A DNA stretch of 64,000 nt from Roseburia_C sp031555935 (lineage in GTDB: Bacteria > Bacillota > Clostridia > Lachnospirales > Lachnospiraceae): positions 248,001 to 312,000 of the forward strand of contig JAVBTX010000006.1 in NCBI GenBank assembly GCA_031555935.1, read 5' to 3'. The number at the start of each line of letters is the position of its first letter. Within the stretch, counting starts at the first letter, position 1. The notes under the pieces are model-generated. The model saw nothing but the letters and a program-made list of their open reading frames with translations. It made no database searches and had not been told where the DNA came from. Below are positions 34,322 to 42,624 of the stretch, in pieces. Position numbers and translations under genes: made by a program.

Positions 34322-34352
34322 ATATTCTTGAAGAAAAATGAGGTAGGATAAA

Positions 34353-35819
34353 ATGTTGAACAAAATAGGATTTGATAATGAAGAGTACATAAGAATGCAG
34401 TCAGCTCATATTATGGAACGGATTACCAAGTTTGGCGACAAACTATATTTGGAGTTTGGCGGCAAACTTTTTGATGATTACCATGCCGCCCGCGTACTTC
34501 CGGGCTTTGCACCAGATAGTAAATTGAAAATGTTAATGCAGCTTTCCGCTCAGGCTGAAATTGTGATGGTTATTAGTGCGTCTGATATTGAGAGGAATAA
34601 AATTCGTGGAGATTTAGGGATAACCTATGATATGGATGTGCTCCGTTTAAAAAATGCTTTTGATGAATGCGGCTTGTATTTTGGTAGTGTTGTGATTACG
34701 CATTATGAGGGACAACGCGGTGCGAATCAGTTTAAATCGAAGCTCGAGAAAATGAATATTCCGGTTTATCTTCACTACACAATTTCTGGTTATCCATCTA
34801 ACATTCCGCTTATTGTCAGTGAAGAAGGATATGGACGCAATGATTATATTAAAACGTCACGACCATTAGTGGTGATTACTGCACCAGGACCAGGCAGCGG
34901 TAAAATGGCAACCTGCTTATCACAGCTTTATCATGACCATAAACGTGGTATCAAAGCGGGATATGCGAAGTACGAGACGTTTCCAATCTGGAATGTGCCA
35001 TTAAAGCATCCCATCAACATGGCATATGAGGCGGCGACTGCCGACCTGAATGATATCAACATGATTGATCCATTCCATTTAGAAGCCTATGGCGAAACTA
35101 CCGTTAACTATAATCGTGATATTGAAATTTTCCCAGTCCTAAATGCTATCTTCGAGGAAATCTATGGCGAAAATCCATACAAGTCTCCAACGGATATGGG
35201 CGTTAATATGGCCGGCAATTGTATTATTGATGATGATGCCTGCCGCTACGCGTCAAATATGGAGATTTTGCGCCGTTATTACACTTCTTTGAATCGTTTT
35301 GCTCATGAGGAGTGTCAAGAGAATGAAGTACAAAAAATTGAATTTATAATGCAACAAGCTAAAATTAGTATCGCTGATCGCAAGGTTTGTGTGGCGGCCA
35401 ACGAACGCGCCGAGCGGCTGTCCGTTCCTTGTGCGGCGGCTGAATTGTCAGATGGTACCATAATCACCGGAAAAACCACGGCTTTGTTGGGCGCATCGGC
35501 AGCTATTTTGCTGAATGCATTAAAAGCATTAGCAGGCCTTCCGCGCGAGACACATCTGATTGCACCAGAGGTCATTCAACCAATCCAGAAATTAAAAACA
35601 ATGTATCTTGGCAGTAAGAATCCGCGGCTCCATACCGATGAAGTGTTAATCGCATTATCAATGTGTGCCAGTAACGATGAAAATGCCCAGAAAGCAATGG
35701 ATATGCTGCCCAAATTAATGGGTTGTCAGGTACACACTTCAGTGATGTTATCTTCAGTTGATATTAATGTTTTCAAAAAACTGGGAATGATGCTGACCTG
35801 TGAACCAGTGGGTGAATAG
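34353..35819 (+). CDS. DUF1846 family protein, 488 aa
   Basis: The length and the start MLNKIGFDNEEYIRMQSAHI, with RITKFGDKLYLEFGGKLFDD, ARVLPGFAPDSKLKML and the VVITAPGPGSGKMATCLSQL segment, match the DUF1846 family, which is common in Firmicutes and Actinobacteria and of unknown function. The GPGSGKMATCLS segment suggests nucleotide or phosphate binding. RBS gaggtagga. It has its own promoter and terminator, so it is monocistronic. Confidence 0.92.
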   Translation: MLNKIGFDNEEYIRMQSAHIMERITKFGDKLYLEFGGKLFDDYHAARVLPGFAPDSKLKMLMQLSAQAEIVMVISASDIERNKIRGDLGITYDMDVLRLKNAFDECGLYFGSVVITHYEGQRGANQFKSKLEKMNIPVYLHYTISGYPSNIPLIVSEEGYGRNDYIKTSRPLVVITAPGPGSGKMATCLSQLYHDHKRGIKAGYAKYETFPIWNVPLKHPINMAYEAATADLNDINMIDPFHLEAYGETTVNYNRDIEIFPVLNAIFEEIYGENPYKSPTDMGVNMAGNCIIDDDACRYASNMEILRRYYTSLNRFAHEECQENEVQKIEFIMQQAKISIADRKVCVAANERAERLSVPCAAAELSDGTIITGKTTALLGASAAILLNALKALAGLPRETHLIAPEVIQPIQKLKTMYLGSKNPRLHTDEVLIALSMCASNDENAQKAMDMLPKLMGCQVHTSVMLSSVDINVFKKLGMMLTCEPVGE

Positions 35820-35831
35820 ATGGAAAGCTAT

Positions 35832-35863
35832 TAGTCAGTGTGGGGCGAGACCTTCACTGACTA
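35832..35863 (+). terminator. Terminator after the DUF1846 gene
   Basis: AGTCAGTG and CACTGACT pair around a 13-14-base loop, followed by ATTTTT. Confidence 0.8.
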
Positions 35864-35948
35864 TTTTTCGGTTATTATGTCTGAATACGAATACATCCGA
35901 GCTTTGTTCATAAAATAGCAATAGAACAAAACAAAGGGAGATATTGCC

Positions 35949-36302
35949 ATGACTGAGGATTATGTGGAGCAGCGCCGTCGCTATGTACAGGAAATTCGAG
36001 GTTCATTTGACGAAAAGGGTGGTACGAGGGCTGACAAAAATAGGTTGCAGACCGAATGGGAACGAGAAGAAGAGCAGGAGATGGTCGGCAATTCTGTTTT
36101 TTGGAAAGTAAAAATTATTTTTTCGATTATGCTATTTGTGGCCTTTATTTTCTGCGACCGGACCGAAACACAATTCCTTTCCTTACCAACAAGCAAGATT
36201 GTAGAAATGCTTGAACAAACCACCGACACCAAATCAATTGAGGGAATGTTCCAGCAAGTCCAAGCGGCCAGCGCAAAATTTTCTTTAGACAATGAGAAAT
36301 AA
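35949..36302 (+). CDS. Small single-pass membrane protein of unknown function, 117 aa
   Basis: RBS aaagggaga precedes the ATG. The N-terminal half is highly charged (QRRRYVQEIRG, then REEEQEMVGN) and likely cytoplasmic. One membrane segment follows (about residues 55-71, IIFSIMLFVAFIFC) and then an extracytoplasmic Ser/Thr/Gln-rich tail. No known domain. It lies between the DUF1846 gene and a two-component system, but a promoter for the kinase intervenes, so a functional link is unproven. Confidence 0.7.
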   Translation: MTEDYVEQRRRYVQEIRGSFDEKGGTRADKNRLQTEWEREEEQEMVGNSVFWKVKIIFSIMLFVAFIFCDRTETQFLSLPTSKIVEMLEQTTDTKSIEGMFQQVQAASAKFSLDNEK

Positions 36303-36310
36303 CGCATAAC

Positions 36311-36340
36311 TTGACATTTGTTTGCTCAATAGAATAAAAT
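36311..36340 (+). promoter_or_regulatory. Sigma-A promoter of the two-component system
   Basis: TTGACA (36311-36316) and TAAAAT (36335-36340), 18-base spacer. A small inverted repeat ATGTAA...TTACAT follows at about the start point and could be an operator. Confidence 0.6.
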
Positions 36341-36393
36341 GTAATGTGTATTTTACATAGTAAATTGGATGATATAAGGAGGTGCCTTCGCAC

Positions 36394-37707
36394 ATGACTA
36401 TTTCTTTGGCCAGTATTGTACTTAATATGATTGCGTTCGGTGCCACCATTATAATTTTGATGTTGTCTGCGTTTTCTGCGAATTTGAAGCAACGAGTAAA
36501 TTTTTTGTTTTTCCTCAATATGGTTTGCTTCTTTATCAGTTTTCTGACTGATATTTTGCTTACCGTCATGGAAGGACATTCCGGCATGTTCCTAGGGGTT
36601 GCCATGCGGATTACTAGTTGTCTATGCAATTTGGCCTACAATTTTCAAATCATTGTGTTTGTGTGGTATCTTTATGAGTATTTACACCTGAAAACAGACG
36701 TATCGAAAAGGTCATTTACCCTGCTGACTGTTGTCGGGGTGGCGATGGTCCTGATGTCCCTGATAACTTCCCCGACAAACCTATTCGTTCGGCTTGACGA
36801 ATACGGCAATTATATCTATCAGCCAACCTTCTTGTGGTTAAATATTGCTTATGTAATGATAGCGTTTATCTATTTGGGTATTGTTTTACAGTATATCAAG
36901 GTATTGACCATTCAGGAAGGCGTTTCATTGATATCGTATGTGGTCATGCCAGTTATCTGTAATATAATCAGTGTGACGGTGCCTGATATGTACATAGATC
37001 CGGTTGGTGTTGCGGTTACCTTCACATTGATTTATATAAATTTGCAGGTAGAATTGATGCATAAAATGCAGCGCAAGGATTTAGAACTAACGGAGGCTCG
37101 TATCTCGGTTATGCTCAGTCAAATCCAACCTCATTTTTTATATAACTCGCTGGCTTCGATTGAATACCTATGCGTCGTTGATGGCTCAGAGCAGGCGGCC
37201 ATCGCGGTACGAGATTTTTCAAAATATCTGCGTGGCAACATGGATTCTCTCACATACAAAAGCCTGATACCGTTTGAAAAGGAATTACAACACGCAAACC
37301 TCTATCTGTCATTGGAAAATAGGCGGTTTGGTGACCTGATACAAACGAAATACGACACATCTGTCACGGCTTTTGTTTTGCCGCCGCTGACCTTACAACC
37401 CATCGTTGAGAATGCAGTTAGGCATGGTGTTACCAAGCGAGAGGCCGGTGGGCTGATTACAATACGCACGGAGGAGGACAACGCTTTTTGGCGTATTATT
37501 GTTGTGGATGACGGCGTAGGCTTTAACCCTGATGAACAAAAAGAGGATGGCCGAACGCATATTGGAATCGCCAATGTGTGCAGTAGACTGAAAATGCTTT
37601 GTGATGGACAACTTATCATTGAAAGCACTCTGGGCATTGGCACAACAGCAACGATTTTGATTCCGAAGAATAAAAATTCCAAAAAGACAGGAGATGCTTT
37701 TTCATGA
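36394..37707 (+). CDS. Sensor histidine kinase, LytS/YesM-type catalytic core
   Basis: The 437-residue kinase has six or more membrane helices in residues 1-215, a short linker helix, and a His_kinase-type core with LSQIQPHFLYNSLASIEYL, where H247 is the predicted phospho-acceptor. An ATPase domain follows (LTLQPIVENAVRHGVTKREA as N-box, DDGVGFNP as G1, then HIGIANVCSRLKM). ATG 36394 is chosen because GTG 36382 overlaps aaggaggtg. The stop overlaps the regulator start by 4 bases. The ligand-sensing part is within the membrane domain, with no extracellular domain. Confidence 0.93.
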   Translation: MTISLASIVLNMIAFGATIIILMLSAFSANLKQRVNFLFFLNMVCFFISFLTDILLTVMEGHSGMFLGVAMRITSCLCNLAYNFQIIVFVWYLYEYLHLKTDVSKRSFTLLTVVGVAMVLMSLITSPTNLFVRLDEYGNYIYQPTFLWLNIAYVMIAFIYLGIVLQYIKVLTIQEGVSLISYVVMPVICNIISVTVPDMYIDPVGVAVTFTLIYINLQVELMHKMQRKDLELTEARISVMLSQIQPHFLYNSLASIEYLCVVDGSEQAAIAVRDFSKYLRGNMDSLTYKSLIPFEKELQHANLYLSLENRRFGDLIQTKYDTSVTAFVLPPLTLQPIVENAVRHGVTKREAGGLITIRTEEDNAFWRIIVVDDGVGFNPDEQKEDGRTHIGIANVCSRLKMLCDGQLIIESTLGIGTTATILIPKNKNSKKTGDAFS

Positions 37708-38387
37708 ATATAATTGCTGTAGACGACGAAAAACCAGTGTTATTCTTAACGGAGAGAGCTATCCGAAAAGCGGTACCGGATTGTTCTCTTACCGGCTTTA
37801 CATCTGCGCAGGAAGCACTTTGCTATGCGGGAAGTACAATGGTTGACATTGCATTTTTGGATATCGACATGAGGATGATGGACGGCTTAACGTTGGCGCA
37901 GAAGCTTCAAGAAATACACGACAAAATCAACATTATCTTTATCACCGGATATTCCGAATTTGCATTGAATGCCTTTTCTCTTGGCTCTAGCGGATATATT
38001 ATGAAACCAGTGGAGCCGGAAGCAATTGCGCTTGAAGTCAGCCGTCTGCGCAATCCTCTGAGCGTAGCTAAGTCAATCGGAAGCATCGGGCATTTTACCT
38101 TTGACCATGATGCACGACGAGTGTTTTATAAGGACAAGGATGTACTGTTACAACCGCGAGAATACAACATTTTTCATTTACTAGCTTCTCACCCAAATGT
38201 TTATTTTTTGCCACAGGAATTATATGAAAAGTCCTCTGGTCAAGAAACCAATGATGATATTCGAACTCTTTATGTGCAAATGCACCGTCTAAGAAAAAAA
38301 CTCGGGTTGGATGATTCGGGTATTGAAAACAGTATTGAGATTGAACATCGCCGAGGAAAAGGTTATCGCCTTACATTGAATAAATAA
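37704..38387 (+). CDS. Response regulator, receiver plus OmpR-type winged helix
   Basis: The 227-residue regulator has a receiver domain (residues 1-115) with acidic D7/D8, phospho-acceptor D53 in FLDIDMRMMDG, T81 and K101. A C-terminal Trans_reg_C winged helix follows (PREYNIFHLLASHPN, and LYVQMHRLRKKLG to HRRGKGYRLTL). It is the partner of the overlapping kinase. The combination of a LytS-like kinase with an OmpR-like regulator is unusual against LytTR pairing, though known in Clostridia. A terminator follows, then the large surface-protein gene, a plausible but unproven target. Confidence 0.94.
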   Translation: MNIIAVDDEKPVLFLTERAIRKAVPDCSLTGFTSAQEALCYAGSTMVDIAFLDIDMRMMDGLTLAQKLQEIHDKINIIFITGYSEFALNAFSLGSSGYIMKPVEPEAIALEVSRLRNPLSVAKSIGSIGHFTFDHDARRVFYKDKDVLLQPREYNIFHLLASHPNVYFLPQELYEKSSGQETNDDIRTLYVQMHRLRKKLGLDDSGIENSIEIEHRRGKGYRLTLNK

Positions 38388-38388
38388 G

Positions 38389-38425
38389 CTGAATCTTACA
38401 TTTTGTTAAGATTCAGCTTTTTTGA
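38389..38425 (+). terminator. Terminator of the two-component operon
   Basis: GCTGAATCTTA pairs with TAAGATTCAGC, followed by TTTTTT. Confidence 0.9.
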
Positions 38426-38434
38426 TTTTTGATT

Positions 38435-38443
38435 TGTTATAAT
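38435..38443 (+). promoter_or_regulatory. Extended -10 promoter of the surface-protein gene
   Basis: TGT followed by TATAAT (38438-38443) forms an extended -10; no clear -35 is visible, so an activator may be needed. The leader to the ATG is about 65 bases and includes AAAAGC...GCTTTT. Confidence 0.5.
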
Positions 38444-38513
38444 AGTCAAAAGCACTTGTGTACAGGGGGCTTTTCAGCTTAAATATACGACAAAATTTTT
38501 AGGAGGATAATCA

Positions 38514-41500
38514 ATGCAAAAAATGAAAAAAACCAAGCGATTACTTAGCTTTTTATTGGCGGTGGTACTAGTGTTGACCATGCTGCCGATGACGGCGATA
38601 CCAGTGAAGGCGGCCGTCGACACGGAGGAGTTCATACTAGAGGTGACAGTTGAAGACAATGACACCTTTACAATACCTACATCGGGTGTGTTAAATAACA
38701 ATTTAGGTCATGCCTATGATTGGAACATCGACTGGGGTACTGGTGACGCGACTGAACACGTCTCTGGCACTGGAATGAGTGCTGGCATAGCACATAGTTA
38801 CAGTACTGGCGGAACCTATACGATTACAATTACACCCGCTAACTCAAAAGATGCGTGGCTGGCTGCTTTTGGAGTTAGCGCCAATGGTACGGGAGCAAGT
38901 AAATCGGATAATCTTAAGAAAATAACAAAGGTCGATAGCCAATTGACTCCATTAATGACACGTACAGCGACTCAGATTAACAACGGTACAGCACCATCGT
39001 CTTATGAATGGTACAATACCTTTTCTAATTGTATAAATCTGACGATGGGCAGCAATTTTAAATTTTCCGATAGTTGGAATAATATCACGACGGTGGGGCA
39101 TAACTTCGCTGGTAGTATGTTTGAGGGTTGCTCAGGAGCCAAATTTACGATGGGCAGTGCATTTAATTTGCCGACCGGTATTACGACGGTGGGTGGTCTC
39201 TTTGTCAACAAAATGTTTTCTAAATGCACTGGAGATAGTTTCACGATGAACAGCACCTTCAGTTTCCCAGCCGGTATTACAACGGTGGGGGCTAACTTTG
39301 CCACCAGTATGTTTGAGGGATGCTCGGGAGCCGATTTCACGATGAACAGTGCATTCAATTTGCCAACCGGCATTACGACGGTAGGAGATTACTTTGCCTA
39401 CTGTATGTTCAGTGGTTGTTCGGGAGCCAATTTCACGATGGGCAACGCATTTAATTTACCAACCAGCATTACGACAGTGGGTGAGAGCTTTGCCTATAAT
39501 ATGTTCAAGGGCTGCTCGGGAGCCAATTTCACGATGAACAGTACAATCAAATTCCCAACTGGCATTACGACGGCAGGAGATTACTTTGCTTACAGTATGT
39601 TCAATGGCTGTTCGGGAGCCGATTTCACGATGGGCAGCGTATTTAATTTACCAACTAGCATTAAGACGGTGGGGATTAACTTCGCCTACAGTATGTTCAA
39701 GGGCTGCTCGGGAGCCAACTTCACGATGGGCAGTGCATTTACTTTACCGACCAGCATTACGACAGTGGGGAATAACTTCGCCTACAGTATGTTTGATAGC
39801 TGCTCGGGATCCAGTTTTACGATCGGAAATTCATTTAATTTCCCAACCGGCATTGTGACGGTAGGGAATCACTTTGCTTACACTATGTTCAAGGACTGCT
39901 CGGGAGCCAATTTCAAGATGAACAGTACATTAAATTTACCAACCAGCATTACGACAGTGGGGAATAGCTTCGCAGGTAGTATGTTCAATGGCTGTTCGGG
40001 AACTAATTTCACGATGGGCAGTGCATTCAATTTACCAACTGGCATTACGACGGTGGGAACTAACTTTGCTGACAGTATGTTTTATAGATGCACCGGTGCT
40101 GCATTTCAGGTAAATGATGTATTTAAATTCCCTAAATTGGCACAAGCTGAAATTGATAAAGGTAGTGTATACTCTAACACCTTTTCTTATTTGGGTAAAG
40201 CAACCACACAGAAACGTACCGCCACTTCAATTATCAATGGAAATAGTACGCCAACGGCTGGCAAGAAAACATTTGATTCCAGCGGCTGCTTTTCTGATTT
40301 GGCAACGGTACATAAAAACTGGGGTGGCAGCGCGGATGATTCAGGCATTACATTTAGTGGAAAAAACCTTAAAAGCGGTACCGTTGGCATCGCCTACAGC
40401 GATAATGTAACCAGTGCTACTGGCGGAACCTCACCATATACTTATGCCATTACCTCTGGCACTTTACCAGCAGGGTTAAGTCTGAGTTCAGCCGGGGTAT
40501 TCAGCGGTACTCCGACAGAATCAACGGACGGAGAAGTATCAGTTACAATAACCGCAACGGACAGCACTACCGGAACCGCTAAAACCGCAACTGCAACCTA
40601 TAAAATTACCATTAACAAAGGCTCAACAACAAATGCCCAAACACCGACCATCGCCACCCAGCCGAAATCACTTTCTGCGACGGTAGGTGAAACAAAGGCA
40701 CTTAATGTCGCAGCGACAGTCAGTGATAGTGGCACCCTTTCCTATCAGTGGTATGTAAACACCTCAGCGAAAAATACGGGTGGAATCGCAATTAGCGATG
40801 CAATTAGTGGCGCAACCAACGCAAACTATACGCTTCCAACAACCAAAGCCGGAACATATTACTACTATGTTGAAGTTAAAAATACCAATAACAGCGTAAA
40901 TGGAACCAAAACAGCTACTGTAACCAGTAATGTAGCCACAGTGACGGTCACAGCAAAGCCAGAAACAAAAACATTTACCGTCACCTACAAAGCAAATGGC
41001 GGCGGAACTGTTTCTGGTATGCCAGCGGATACGACGAAATATACCAGTGGAAAAACAGTTACCGTAAAGGGAACCCCGGTCTCAACATCGAAGTTCTTTG
41101 CTGAATGGAATTCCAAAGCAGATGGCTCGGGCAAAAGCTACACCGCTAAAAATACTTTTAAGATTACCGGCAACACGACGTTATATGCCCAGTGGAAAAG
41201 CACCTATACTGATTCTTCCAAGCTTAAATATAAGGTTACAGGCAAAAAAGAAGTGGCTTGTATCGGAACAACGGATAAAAAAGCAACATCAATTACGATT
41301 GGCAATTCTTTTGCGTATCAAGGAATTACATATAAAGTAACAAGTATCGCTAAAAGTGCATTTAAAGCGAGTACCAAAGTGAAAAAGGTAACCATTGGCA
41401 ATAATATTAAGACCATTGGTGAGTCAGCATTTTTAAAGTGCTCCTCATTGGAAACAGTTACAATTGGAACTGGCTTAACAGAGATTAAAACACATGCCTT

Positions 41501-41684
41501 CTGTTATGACAAAAAAATAAAAACCTTTACGATTAAGAGTAAAGCTTTGAAAAAAATAGGAACACCACATACATTTAATCAAATGAAGGCGACAATAAAA
41601 GTGCCGTCCTCCAAGCTAAAGGCATATAAATCATTATTTACAAAACAGAGTGGCTGTAGTGGTATAACATTTAAAAAGTTCTAG
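38514..41684 (+). CDS. Large secreted surface protein with 32-aa repeats and LRR_5-like C-terminus
   Basis: The 1056-residue product has a signal peptide (about 1-35, ending PVKAA). A PKD-like segment follows (about 40-115: YDWNIDWGTGDATEHVSG, HSYSTGGTYTITI). Ten 32-residue repeats span 212-531. Next come a putative-Ig domain (about 610-700, GTLPAGLSLSSAGVFSGTPT), an Ig-like domain (about 709-815, LSYQWYVN), a Listeria/Bacteroides-type repeat (about 818-895, ending TTLYAQWK) and a BspA-like LRR_5 end (about 900-1056, VTIGNNIKTIGESAF). RBS aggagga. There is no LPXTG or S-layer motif, so attachment is unclear. Adhesion or host/polymer binding is inferred from domains. Confidence 0.9.
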   Translation: MQKMKKTKRLLSFLLAVVLVLTMLPMTAIPVKAAVDTEEFILEVTVEDNDTFTIPTSGVLNNNLGHAYDWNIDWGTGDATEHVSGTGMSAGIAHSYSTGGTYTITITPANSKDAWLAAFGVSANGTGASKSDNLKKITKVDSQLTPLMTRTATQINNGTAPSSYEWYNTFSNCINLTMGSNFKFSDSWNNITTVGHNFAGSMFEGCSGAKFTMGSAFNLPTGITTVGGLFVNKMFSKCTGDSFTMNSTFSFPAGITTVGANFATSMFEGCSGADFTMNSAFNLPTGITTVGDYFAYCMFSGCSGANFTMGNAFNLPTSITTVGESFAYNMFKGCSGANFTMNSTIKFPTGITTAGDYFAYSMFNGCSGADFTMGSVFNLPTSIKTVGINFAYSMFKGCSGANFTMGSAFTLPTSITTVGNNFAYSMFDSCSGSSFTIGNSFNFPTGIVTVGNHFAYTMFKDCSGANFKMNSTLNLPTSITTVGNSFAGSMFNGCSGTNFTMGSAFNLPTGITTVGTNFADSMFYRCTGAAFQVNDVFKFPKLAQAEIDKGSVYSNTFSYLGKATTQKRTATSIINGNSTPTAGKKTFDSSGCFSDLATVHKNWGGSADDSGITFSGKNLKSGTVGIAYSDNVTSATGGTSPYTYAITSGTLPAGLSLSSAGVFSGTPTESTDGEVSVTITATDSTTGTAKTATATYKITINKGSTTNAQTPTIATQPKSLSATVGETKALNVAATVSDSGTLSYQWYVNTSAKNTGGIAISDAISGATNANYTLPTTKAGTYYYYVEVKNTNNSVNGTKTATVTSNVATVTVTAKPETKTFTVTYKANGGGTVSGMPADTTKYTSGKTVTVKGTPVSTSKFFAEWNSKADGSGKSYTAKNTFKITGNTTLYAQWKSTYTDSSKLKYKVTGKKEVACIGTTDKKATSITIGNSFAYQGITYKVTSIAKSAFKASTKVKKVTIGNNIKTIGESAFLKCSSLETVTIGTGLTEIKTHAFCYDKKIKTFTIKSKALKKIGTPHTFNQMKATIKVPSSKLKAYKSLFTKQSGCSGITFKKF
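39147..40106 (+). repeat. Ten tandem 96-bp repeats in the surface-protein gene
   Basis: Each unit codes 32 residues of the pattern TMxSxFNLPTGITTVG then xxFAxSMFxGCSGAxF, starting at residue 212. Partial, diverged units flank both ends. The Cys in GCSG and the MF pair are nearly invariant. The pattern resembles BspA/DUF285-type surface repeats. Confidence 0.9.
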
Positions 41685-41721
41685 GCTGTAATAGCGAGCA
41701 AAATAATAACGATTGAAAAAA

Positions 41722-41765
41722 ACCAAGTCGGAGCATATCAATGTTGCTCCGACTTGGTTTTTGTA
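41722..41765 (+). terminator. Terminator after the surface-protein gene
   Basis: AACCAAGTCGGAGCA pairs perfectly (15 bp) with TGCTCCGACTTGGTT around a 9-base loop, followed by T. Confidence 0.92.
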
Positions 41766-41813
41766 AGATATGTCAAAAAATTAATCACAAAAAATTAATG
41801 ACAAATAGAAAAC

Positions 41814-41842
41814 TTGAAGAAAAAAATGGATTCTGCTATAAT
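41814..41842 (+). promoter_or_regulatory. Sigma-A promoter of mntA-hepT
   Basis: TTGAAG (41814-41819) and TATAAT (41837-41842) with a 17-base spacer, about 95 bases before the mntA ATG. Confidence 0.65.
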
Positions 41843-41935
41843 TCTTTAGTGAAGTTCAAGGTAAGTGTAGTAATAAATTCCAGTATAGTGGATTCTATCT
41901 ATTGATTTATAAGTAAAAAGAAAAGAGAAATTATC

Positions 41936-42217
41936 ATGCATGTAGATGATGTTTTAAAGGAGATTTTGAAAATTTCAGATGATTTGTCAGTGGAAGAAGT
42001 ATACCTATTTGGCTCAAGAGCAAAAGGTACCGAATCCGAGCGGAGTGATATTGATATTGCAGTGATGGGAGCTATTGATTTTGAGTTATATTGCGAAAAA
42101 ATTGATGATATAGATACTCTATATACCATAGATATTTTGAATCTGGATACGTGTAGGAATGATTTGTTATTGGAGGACATAAAAAGATATGGACGCAAAA
42201 TTTATGAAAAGATATGA
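41936..42217 (+). CDS. mntA: MntA-type nucleotidyltransferase (antitoxin)
   Basis: The 93-residue protein is a minimal nucleotidyltransferase. GSRAKG at 26-31 and D38/D40 fit the GSX10DXD active-site signature exactly. MntA antitoxins AMPylate (polyadenylylate) a tyrosine of the HepT RNase toxin. The gene lies directly before a HEPN gene and overlaps it by 29 bases, the typical pair order. The ATG has only a weak ribosome site (agagaaa). The active site looks intact. Confidence 0.88.
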   Translation: MHVDDVLKEILKISDDLSVEEVYLFGSRAKGTESERSDIDIAVMGAIDFELYCEKIDDIDTLYTIDILNLDTCRNDLLLEDIKRYGRKIYEKI

Positions 42218-42593
42218 AAGCTTTCAGCGATCATTAGAGGCACTTGCAGAAGCACGAGAGCGTGATATGAGTGATTCATTTGTATTGAGTGGAACGAGTT
42301 CAAAATTTTCCATTACATTTGAGTTGGCATGGAAAGTTATGAAGGACATTTTAATTCAATATTTTGAAATTACAGATTTTGTCGCAGGGTCCCCAAAGGA
42401 AGTCTTGAAGAAATCATTTGCAGTCAAATTAATTGATGATGATGATTGGATGAAAATGTTACGCATGAGAAATGAACTAGCCCACGATTATGATTTGGAA
42501 ATAATAAAAGAGTATTGCAATATTATTGTTGGAACTTATATAGATTTATTCTATATGTTTTCCCATGAAATAGATAAGTTATTACAAAAATAG
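42189..42593 (+). CDS. hepT: HepT-like HEPN toxin (HI0074 family)
   Basis: The 134-residue helical protein matches the nucleotidyltransferase-substrate-binding/HEPN family. It starts MDAKFMKRYESFQRSLEALA, has KFSITFELAWKVMKD, and ends with the RNase signature RX4HXY (R94, H99, Y101 in RMRNELAHDYD). Y101 is the residue expected to be AMPylated by MntA. Starts 42189 or 42204 are possible; a ttggagga site supports 42189. With mntA it forms a complete type VII-like toxin-antitoxin module lodged between a surface-protein gene and a housekeeping operon. Confidence 0.87.
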   Translation: MDAKFMKRYESFQRSLEALAEARERDMSDSFVLSGTSSKFSITFELAWKVMKDILIQYFEITDFVAGSPKEVLKKSFAVKLIDDDDWMKMLRMRNELAHDYDLEIIKEYCNIIVGTYIDLFYMFSHEIDKLLQK

Positions 42594-42624
42594 ATAAATG
42601 TGAATCGAAAGGAATTAATAAAAT

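Noticed and set aside
39586..39858. A plus-strand ORF in another frame within the surface-protein repeats.
   Set aside because: The open frame is a by-product of the 96-base period; no ribosome site.
39147..40106. Regular repeats of about 96 bases could suggest a CRISPR array.
   Set aside because: The repeats are in frame and coding, have no unique spacers, and no cas genes are nearby.
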